A stretch of 64,000 bases of DNA from Streptomyces triculaminicus (GTDB taxonomy: Bacteria; Actinomycetota; Actinomycetes; Streptomycetales; Streptomycetaceae), in the NCBI RefSeq assembly GCF_017349075.1, contig NZ_JAFMOF010000004.1:992001-1056000 (forward strand), given 5' to 3'. Position numbers and translations under genes: made by a program. The notes under the pieces are model-generated. The model worked only from the letters and a program-made list of their open reading frames with translations. It was not told where the DNA came from and did no database searches. Positions 58,060-64,000 of this stretch are shown piece by piece (position 1 is the first letter of the stretch; every line of letters starts with the position of its first letter).

Positions 58060-60444
58060 GTGACGACGTCGACGTCGGTCGAAGGCAGGATCGCCGAGGA
58101 ACTCGGCGTACGGGAACGGCAGGTGCGGGCGGCCGTCGAACTGCTCGACGGCGGGTCGACCGTGCCCTTCGTCGCCCGCTACCGCAAGGAGGCCACCGGC
58201 GCCCTCGACGACGCGCAGCTGCGCACCCTCGAGGAGCGGTTGCGGTATCTGCGGGAGCTCGAGGACCGGCGGACGGCGGTCCTGGAGTCCGTACGCTCGC
58301 AGGGCAAGCTGGACCAGGCGCTGGAGGCGCGGATCCGCGAGGCCGACTCCAAGGCCCGGCTCGAGGACATCTACCTGCCCTTCAAGCCCAAGCGGCGCAC
58401 CAAGGCGCAGATCGCCCGGGAGGCCGGGCTCGAGCCGCTGGCCGACGGGCTGCTCGCCGACCCCGGCGTCGAGCCGCTCGCGGCGGCGGCCGCCTTCGTC
58501 GACGCGGACAAGGGCGTCGCCGACGCCGCCGCGGCGCTGGAGGGCGCCCGGGCCGTGCTGACCGAGCGGTTCGGCGAGGACGCCGACCTCATCGGCGAGC
58601 TGCGCGAGCGCATGTGGACGCGCGGCCGGCTGGCGGCCAGGGTCCGTTCCGGCAAGGAGGAGGCCGGCGCGAAGTTCGCCGACTACTTCGACTTCGCCGA
58701 GCCCTTCACCGCGCTGCCCTCGCACCGCGTCCTGGCCATGCTGCGCGGCGAGAAGGAGGAGGTACTCGACCTCGTCCTGGAGCCGGAGCCCGCGGACGAG
58801 GCCGCAGGGACAGCCGCGGGCCCCAGCTCGTACGAGCAGATGATCGCCCGCCGCTTCGGGATCGCGGACCGGAACCGGCCGGCCGACAAGTGGCTGGGCG
58901 ACACGGTCCGCTGGGCCTGGCGCACCCGCGTCCTGGTCCACCTCGGCATCGACCTGCGACTGCGGCTGCGCCAGGCCGCCGAGGACGAGGCGGTCCGCGT
59001 CTTCGCCGCCAACCTGCGCGACCTGCTGCTCGCCGCCCCGGCCGGCACCCGCGCCACCATGGGCCTCGACCCCGGTTTCCGTACGGGCGTGAAGGTGGCC
59101 GTCGTGGACGCCACCGGCAAGGTGTGCGCCACCGAGACGATCTACCCGCACGTCCCGCAGAACAAGTGGGACGCCTCCCTGGCCACGCTGGCGCGACTGG
59201 CCCGCGAGCACGGCGTGGAGCTGGTCGCCATCGGCAACGGCACGGCCTCCCGCGAGACGGACCGGCTGGCGACCGACCTGATCTCCCGTCACCCCGAGCT
59301 GAAGCTCACCAAGGTGATGGTCTCCGAGGCGGGCGCCTCGGTGTACTCCGCCTCCGCCTTCGCCTCCCAGGAGCTGCCGGAGCTCGACGTCTCGCTGCGC
59401 GGCGCGGTGTCCATCGCCCGGCGCCTGCAGGACCCGCTCGCCGAGCTGGTCAAGATCGACCCCAAGTCGATCGGCGTCGGCCAGTACCAGCACGACCTGT
59501 CCGAGGTGAAGCTCTCCCGCTCGCTCGACGCCGTGGTGGAGGACTGCGTCAACGGCGTCGGCGTCGACGTCAACACCGCCTCCGCCCCGCTGCTCTCCCG
59601 CGTCTCCGGCATCGGCTCGGGCCTCGCCGAGAACATCGTCGCCCACCGCGACGCCAACGGCCCCTTCCGCTCCCGCAGGGGCCTGAAGGACGTGGCCCGG
59701 CTCGGCCCCAAGGCCTACGAGCAGTGCGCCGGCTTCCTGCGCATCCGCGGCGACGACCCGCTGGACGCCTCCAGCGTGCACCCCGAGGCGTACCCCGTGG
59801 TGCGCAAGATGGTGAAGGCCACGGGCGGCGACGTCGCCTCCCTCATCGGCAACACCGCCACCCTGCGCTCGCTGCGGCCCGACGACTTCGTCGACGACAC
59901 CTTCGGCCTGCCCACCGTCACCGACATCCTGCGCGAGCTGGAGAAGCCGGGCCGCGACCCGCGGCCGGCGTTCAAGACGGCGACCTTCAAGGACGGCGTC
60001 GAGAAGATCGGCGACCTGCGCCCGGGCATGCTCCTGGAGGGCGTCGTCACCAACGTCGCCGCCTTCGGGGCGTTCGTGGACGTCGGCGTCCACCAGGACG
60101 GCCTGGTGCACGTCTCGGCGATGTCGAAGACGTTCGTCAAGGACCCGCGTGACGTGGTCAAGCCGGGCGACATCGTGCGGGTGAAGGTGCTCGACGTGGA
60201 CATCCCGCGCAAGCGGATCTCGCTGACGCTGCGGCTCGAGGACGAGGCGGCGCCGGCCGCCGAGGACGGCCGGGGTGCGGCCCCGGCCGCGCCGCGCGAG
60301 CGCGCCCCGCGCCGGGGCGGTGCCCCGCGCCGGGGCGGTGCCCCGCGCCCCCGCCGCGAGGCGGGCGGCCGGCCGGCTCCGGCTCCCGCCGCCGACGGGG
60401 CGATGGCGGACGCGCTGCGGCGGGCGGGCCTGCTGCGCGACTGA
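58060..60444 (+). CDS. tex: Tex-family RNA-binding transcription factor
   Basis: 794 residues. Domain order: N-terminal Tex domain (GRIAEELGVRERQVRAAVEL, VPFVARYRKEATG), YqgF-like RNase H fold (TMGLDPGFRTGVKVAVVDAT), helix-hairpin-helix (DVNTASAPLLSRVSGIGSGL; GPFRSRRGLKDVARLGPKAY) and an S1 RNA-binding domain (LRPGMLLEGVVTNVAAFGAF). A basic Arg/Pro/Gly tail carries tandem PRRGGA units encoded by an 18-base repeat (60304-60339). GTG at 58060 is preferred because GCGGAG lies seven bases upstream; the GTG at 58054 is too close. Confidence 0.96.
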   Translation: MTTSTSVEGRIAEELGVRERQVRAAVELLDGGSTVPFVARYRKEATGALDDAQLRTLEERLRYLRELEDRRTAVLESVRSQGKLDQALEARIREADSKARLEDIYLPFKPKRRTKAQIAREAGLEPLADGLLADPGVEPLAAAAAFVDADKGVADAAAALEGARAVLTERFGEDADLIGELRERMWTRGRLAARVRSGKEEAGAKFADYFDFAEPFTALPSHRVLAMLRGEKEEVLDLVLEPEPADEAAGTAAGPSSYEQMIARRFGIADRNRPADKWLGDTVRWAWRTRVLVHLGIDLRLRLRQAAEDEAVRVFAANLRDLLLAAPAGTRATMGLDPGFRTGVKVAVVDATGKVCATETIYPHVPQNKWDASLATLARLAREHGVELVAIGNGTASRETDRLATDLISRHPELKLTKVMVSEAGASVYSASAFASQELPELDVSLRGAVSIARRLQDPLAELVKIDPKSIGVGQYQHDLSEVKLSRSLDAVVEDCVNGVGVDVNTASAPLLSRVSGIGSGLAENIVAHRDANGPFRSRRGLKDVARLGPKAYEQCAGFLRIRGDDPLDASSVHPEAYPVVRKMVKATGGDVASLIGNTATLRSLRPDDFVDDTFGLPTVTDILRELEKPGRDPRPAFKTATFKDGVEKIGDLRPGMLLEGVVTNVAAFGAFVDVGVHQDGLVHVSAMSKTFVKDPRDVVKPGDIVRVKVLDVDIPRKRISLTLRLEDEAAPAAEDGRGAAPAAPRERAPRRGGAPRRGGAPRPRREAGGRPAPAPAADGAMADALRRAGLLRD

Positions 60445-60498
60445 GCCCCGGTCCCGCCCTTTCACCGTGTCCCGGGGCTCCGCTCCGGACCTGGGTCT

Positions 60499-60576
60499 TC
60501 AAACGCCGGACGGGCTGCCGTGCTTTGTCCTCAAACGCCGGACGGGCTGAAATCAGCCCGTCCGGCGTTTGAGGAC
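60499..60576. terminator. Long perfect hairpin with extra repeat copy between tex and ABC-F
   Basis: 24-base perfect arms at 60527-60550 and 60553-60576 (GTCCTCAAACGCCGGACGGG... and its complement) with a two-base AA loop. One further direct copy of TCAAACGCCGGACGGGCTG lies at 60499-60517. It sits between convergent genes and serves as a bidirectional terminator. The TCAAACGCCGGACGGGCTG unit is a dispersed Streptomyces intergenic repeat. Confidence 0.88.
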
Positions 60577-60599
60577 AGCGCGCGCGGCGCGGCCCGGAC

Positions 60600-62237
60600 T
60601 CAGCGTTCCGTAACGCGGCCTTCGGACACCTCGAGGCGCCTGGTCACAGTGACAGCGTCCAGCATGCGGCGGTCGTGGGTCACCAGCAGCAGCGTCCCGT
60701 CGTACGACGCCAGCGCCGACTCCAACTGCTCGATGGCCGGCAGGTCCAGGTGGTTGGTGGGCTCGTCCAGGACGAGCAGGTTCACGCCCCGGGCCTGCAG
60801 CAGGGCCAGCGCCGCCCGGGTCCGCTCGCCCGGGGAGAGCGTGACGGCGGGGCGCAGCACGTGCGCCGCCTTGAGCCCGAACTTGGCCAGCAGGGTGCGC
60901 ACGTCCGCCGGGGCCAGCTCCGGGACGGCCGCACCGAAGGCGTCGAGCAGGGCCTCGCCGCCGAAGAACAGCGCCCGGGCCTGGTCCACCTCGCCCACGA
61001 CGACGCCCGGCCCCAGGGACGCGCTGCCCTCGTCCAGCGGCAGCCGGCCGAGCAGGGCGGCGAGGAGGGTGGACTTGCCGGAGCCGTTGGCGCCGGTGAC
61101 GGCGACCCGGTCCGCCCAGTCGATCTGCAGGTCGGCGGGGCCGAAGACGAACGGGCCGCGCCGGACCACCGCCCCGCGCAGGGTCGCCACGACGGCGCCG
61201 GAGCGCGGCGCCGCGGCGATCTCCATCCGCAGCTCCCACTCCTTGCGCGGCTCCTCGACGACGTCGAGCCGCTCGATGAGGCGCTCGGTCTGGCGGGCCT
61301 TGGCGGCCTGCTTCTCGGTCGACTCGGCGCGGAGCTTCCGGCCGATCTTGTCGTTGTCGGTGGACTTGCGGCGGGCGTTGCGGACGCCCTTCTCCATCCA
61401 GTTGCGCTGGGTGCGGGCACGGGCCTCGAGGGAGGAGCGGGTGTCGGCGTACTCGTCGTAGGCCTCGCGGGCGTGCCGGCGGGCGGTCTCGCGTTCTTCC
61501 AGGTAGGAGGCGTAGCCACCGCCGTAGAGGGTGACCTGCTGCTGGGCGAGGTCGAGCTCGAGGACCTTGTCGACGGTGCGGGCGAGGAACTCGCGGTCGT
61601 GGCTGACGAGGACCGTGCCGGCGCGCAGGCCGGTGACGAAGTCCTCCAGCCGGGCCAGGCCGTCCAGGTCGAGGTCGTTGGTGGGCTCGTCCAGCAGGAA
61701 GACGTCGTAGCGGCTGAGCAGCAGCGAGGCCAGCCCGGCGCGGGCGGCCTGGCCGCCGGAGAGGGCGGTCATGGGCCGGTCCAGGCCGACGGTCAGGCCG
61801 AGCGAGCCGACCACCTCGTCGGCGCGCTCGTCCAGGTCGGCGCCGCCGAGGTCCAGCCAGCGCTCGAGGGCGGTGGAGTAGGCGTCGTCGGCGCCCGGGG
61901 CGCCGTCGACGAGGGCCTGGGTGGCGGTGTCGAGGGCGGTCTGGGCGGCGGCGACGCCGGTGCGGCGGGCGAGAAAGGCGCGGACCGTCTCGCCCTCGCG
62001 CCGCTCGGGTTCCTGCGGCAGGTGGCCGACGGTCGCGGTCGGCGGGCTGAGCCGCAGCGCGCCCTCCTCGGGCCGGTCCAGGCCGGCGAGGAGGCGGAGC
62101 AGGGTGGACTTGCCCGCGCCGTTGGCTCCGACGAGACCGATCACCTCACCGGGCGCGACGACGAGGTCGAGCCCGGAGAAGAGGGTGCGGTCGCCGTGCC
62201 CGGCGGCGAGATCCTTGGCGACGAGGGTGGCACTCAT
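60600..62237 (-). CDS. ABC-F family ATPase
   Basis: 545 residues, two ABC domains and no membrane segment. First domain: Walker A GANGAGKST, signature LSGGQAARAGL, Walker B DVFLLDEPTNDLDL. A charged linker follows (SLEARARTQRNWMEKGVRNA, RKSTDNDKIGRKLRAESTEK), then a second domain: GANGSGKST, LSPGERTRAAL, LLVLDEPTNHLDL. ABC-F proteins bind the ribosomal E site; some give antibiotic resistance by target protection, others act in translation. Its position gives no clue to an antibiotic. ATG at 62237. Confidence 0.95.
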   Translation of the reverse strand: MSATLVAKDLAAGHGDRTLFSGLDLVVAPGEVIGLVGANGAGKSTLLRLLAGLDRPEEGALRLSPPTATVGHLPQEPERREGETVRAFLARRTGVAAAQTALDTATQALVDGAPGADDAYSTALERWLDLGGADLDERADEVVGSLGLTVGLDRPMTALSGGQAARAGLASLLLSRYDVFLLDEPTNDLDLDGLARLEDFVTGLRAGTVLVSHDREFLARTVDKVLELDLAQQQVTLYGGGYASYLEERETARRHAREAYDEYADTRSSLEARARTQRNWMEKGVRNARRKSTDNDKIGRKLRAESTEKQAAKARQTERLIERLDVVEEPRKEWELRMEIAAAPRSGAVVATLRGAVVRRGPFVFGPADLQIDWADRVAVTGANGSGKSTLLAALLGRLPLDEGSASLGPGVVVGEVDQARALFFGGEALLDAFGAAVPELAPADVRTLLAKFGLKAAHVLRPAVTLSPGERTRAALALLQARGVNLLVLDEPTNHLDLPAIEQLESALASYDGTLLLVTHDRRMLDAVTVTRRLEVSEGRVTER

Positions 62238-62250
62238 GAGGCCACCGACT

Positions 62251-63330
62251 CTATCGGGTGGCCTCCCGGGCACCGAACCGGTTTTCGCCCTGCGCCCGGC
62301 CGTCCGCCCCGGCGCCCACGCGCGTGACCAGTACGTCGCCGTACGTACGCGCCACGACGTACGCCACTCTGGGCCCCAGCGGCACCCGGTGGCATCCGGG
62401 CTCGAGCGGTCCGTCGAAGACCTCGAGCATCCGGGCGCCCCGCAGCCGCCCCGGCCGGTAGGCCGTCACCCTCACCCGGCAGGCGGCGGCCGTCTCCAGG
62501 CGGGCCTCCCCCGCCGCCGCGCTCAGCCCGGCCAGCCGGCGCTCGCCGCCGGGCGAGCGCCGCAGCGCCTGCTCCAGCTGCGCGACCAGCAGCTCCGCGA
62601 CGGGCGCCGGCGCCTCGACGAACGTCGCGTCTCCGCCGGCGGTCGCGAACGCGGCGCGCACCGCGGCCCGGCCCGCCTCGTCGACCGTACGGTCGAAGGC
62701 CACCGCCCCGTACGTCCGTAGCTCGTCCGCGTGAGCTCCCGCCGCGTCGCGGGAGATCTCCGCGCCGATGCCGCCGGCCCGCAGTCCGGCCGCGGCACGG
62801 GCGAAGAGGGCGACGCGGGGGCCGACCAGCAGGACGCGCCGGGCGGGCGGCGCGGTCCCGTCGGCCGTCAGCGCGGCGAGCGCGGCGCGGTACTCGCCGG
62901 CGCGGAAGCGGAAGGGGCCGACCCCGGGGTAGCCGTCGCGCCGGGGGTCCGCGCCCTCGCCGGTCTGCCAGACGAAGTCCCGCCAGACGACGTCCGCGCC
63001 CTCGCGCTCGACGACGGCGGTGACGACCCCGCATTCCAGCAGTGCGCACTCGGAGCAGGCGTAGAGGACGTAACGGCCGCTCTCCAGCGGGGGATCGCCG
63101 CACGGGGTGTCCTGGGGCAGCAGGGCGCGCGCATGCGGGGTGAGCGGGGAGGGGTCCACGTCGGAGGCGAGCGGCGAGACCGCTCCGGCCGCGGCGAGGA
63201 GGGTGAGCAAGGGTTTGCCGCCCACGACGAAGTCCGGGGACTCCCGGCGCACTTGACCGGCGCCGACGACCTGTTCCGCGCCGGCGCGGGGCGCCGCTTC
63301 CAGCGCGAGGGACACGTACTCCACTGCCAT
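62251..63330 (-). CDS. Oxidoreductase-like protein of unknown function
   Basis: 359 residues. The first 160 residues contain a conserved block with paired Cys (GRYVLYACSECALLECGVVT, RDFVWQTGEGADPRRDGYPG, VGPFRFRAGEYRAAL). The middle has a Rossmann-like stretch (RRVLLVGPRVALFARAAAGL...AYGAVAFDRTVDEAGRAAV) that explains oxidoreductase annotations of relatives. The last part is all-beta (RVRVTAYRPGRLRGARMLEV). No catalytic motif is certain. ATG at 63330 with GGGGGAA upstream; divergent from the D-amino-acid oxidase gene, 70 bases apart. Stop lies 13 bases before the ABC-F start, so it may be co-transcribed with that gene. Confidence 0.8.
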   Translation of the reverse strand: MAVEYVSLALEAAPRAGAEQVVGAGQVRRESPDFVVGGKPLLTLLAAAGAVSPLASDVDPSPLTPHARALLPQDTPCGDPPLESGRYVLYACSECALLECGVVTAVVEREGADVVWRDFVWQTGEGADPRRDGYPGVGPFRFRAGEYRAALAALTADGTAPPARRVLLVGPRVALFARAAAGLRAGGIGAEISRDAAGAHADELRTYGAVAFDRTVDEAGRAAVRAAFATAGGDATFVEAPAPVAELLVAQLEQALRRSPGGERRLAGLSAAAGEARLETAAACRVRVTAYRPGRLRGARMLEVFDGPLEPGCHRVPLGPRVAYVVARTYGDVLVTRVGAGADGRAQGENRFGAREATR

Positions 63331-63400
63331 GCACGGTCTATTCCCCCGCGTGCGCCGCTTCGAGCCCGGCGGCCGTGTTTTCGCCTGTACCGTCACCCCC

Positions 63401-64000
63401 ATGGCAAGCGATGTGATCGTGGTCGGCGCCGGCGTCATCGGCCTGACCAGCGCGGTCGTGCTGGCGGAACGCGGGCGCGGCGTCAAGGTGTTGACGCGCT
63501 CGCCGTCCTCGGAGACCACGTCGGCGGTGGCCGGCGGGCTGTGGTGGCCCTACCGGATACAGCCCCAGGAGGCGGCCGGGCGCTGGGCGCTGCGTTCGCT
63601 GCCGGTCATGGCGGGGCTCGCCGGGCAGCCGGAGACGGGGGTGCGGATGGTCTCCGGTACCCACGCGGGCCTGACACCGGTCGAGTTGGGCCCGTGGTCG
63701 GCGCGGGTGCCGGGGCTGCGGGCGGCCCGGGAGGCGGAGTTGCCGCGCGGGTACGACCGAGGGGTGCGCACCCGGCTGCCGTTGCTCGACATGGCGGCCC
63801 ATCTGGCCTATCTGCAGCGGCGGCTGGCCGCTGCGGGCGGCACGGTCACGGTGCGGGCGGTGCGTTCGCTCGCCCAGGCGGGCGAGGGGGCAGCGGCGGT
63901 GGTGAACTGCACGGGCCTGGGCGCCCGCGACCTCGTGCCCGATCCGTCGGTCCATCCGGTGCGGGGCCAGCTGGTCGTGGTGGAGAACCCGGGCGTCGAG
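63401..64000 (+). CDS. D-amino-acid oxidase-like FAD protein (5' part, cut by window end)
   Basis: 200 residues are visible from ATG 63401; the gene continues beyond the window. FAD site VIVVGAGVIGLTSAVVLAER, then SSETTSAVAGGLWWPYRI, GTHAGLTPVELGPW, TRLPLLDMAAHLAYLQRRLA, NCTGLGARDLVPD and PVRGQLVVVENPG match D-amino-acid oxidases of actinobacteria (oxidative deamination of D-amino acids to 2-oxo acids with peroxide release). Confidence 0.9.
   Translation, partial: MASDVIVVGAGVIGLTSAVVLAERGRGVKVLTRSPSSETTSAVAGGLWWPYRIQPQEAAGRWALRSLPVMAGLAGQPETGVRMVSGTHAGLTPVELGPWSARVPGLRAAREAELPRGYDRGVRTRLPLLDMAAHLAYLQRRLAAAGGTVTVRAVRSLAQAGEGAAAVVNCTGLGARDLVPDPSVHPVRGQLVVVENPGVE

Noticed and set aside
60304..60350. 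Tandem 18-base repeat at the end of tex as a possible mobile or regulatory repeat
   Set aside because: It is in frame and encodes repeated PRRGGA units of the basic Tex tail, so it is a coding repeat.

Overview
The window is very high-GC actinobacterial DNA, almost certainly a Streptomyces chromosome. The codon use is strongly GC-biased, starts are often GTG, and many genes are coupled by ATGA or GTGA overlaps. It also carries a complete Streptomyces-type hopanoid operon, a DUF397/XRE/ATPase developmental locus, and a GH46 chitosanase with its palindromic operator. The left third is accessory DNA and the right two thirds is mostly conserved chromosome.

1-11.4 kb: the 5' end of a modular type I polyketide synthase gene (docking-KS-AT-DH-ER-KR..., malonyl-type AT), read leftwards and preceded by a cytochrome P450. 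Rightwards lie a small PqqD/RRE-like protein and a large LAL-type LuxR regulator, followed by a convergent SARP regulator. The promoter regions share CTAGGGG/GGTTAGGG-like repeats.

11.4-18.7 kb: an island. It opens with about 1 kb of decayed transposase fragments. It then holds a compact gene set: a cucumopine-synthase-like (cyclophilin-fold Pictet-Spenglerase type) protein, a DAO-family flavoprotein, a LuxE/GriC-like acyl-activating enzyme and a LuxC/GriD-like acyl reductase. Convergent to these are an F420-type LLM oxidoreductase and a histidine phosphatase that looks cut out of an RNase H/phosphatase fusion. I infer a small alkaloid- or opine-like pathway ending in an aldehyde; I do not recognise it as a described cluster.

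18.9-20.8 kb: a DUF475/TerC-like membrane protein, a truncated terD, a decayed tyrosine integrase and tRNA-Pro(GGG). Together they form the scar of a tRNA-integrating element.

20.8-32.1 kb: housekeeping and peripheral genes. These are a frameshifted PD40-amidohydrolase, chitosanase, an MBL-fold hydrolase, an AlkB-like dioxygenase, a DUF574 methyltransferase, a WhiJ-like regulatory locus, an SGNH hydrolase and a tyrosine phosphatase.

32.1-45.1 kb: one long leftward hopanoid operon (hpnC-hpnD-hpnE-polyprenyl synthase-shc-hpnG-hpnH-ispG-dxs-hpnO). It contains its own copies of MEP-pathway enzymes, so precursor supply, squalene formation, cyclisation and side-chain building are encoded together. 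idi lies about 10 kb away.

45.4-52.5 kb: a leftward operon for an uncharacterised surface polymer or lipid. It encodes a DUF5941 CDP-alcohol transferase, a nucleotidyltransferase, a glycerol-1-phosphate-dehydrogenase-like enzyme, a second CDP-alcohol transferase, a glycosyltransferase and a polysaccharide-type ABC exporter.

52.7-64 kb: galE-like epimerase, a CDF zinc transporter, idi, an anti-sigma-type ATPase, an enoyl-CoA hydratase, an SCO6745-family protein, tex, an ABC-F ATPase, an unknown oxidoreductase-like protein and the start of a D-amino-acid oxidase cut by the window edge. Coordinates of short sites may be off by one or two bases because they were counted by eye.
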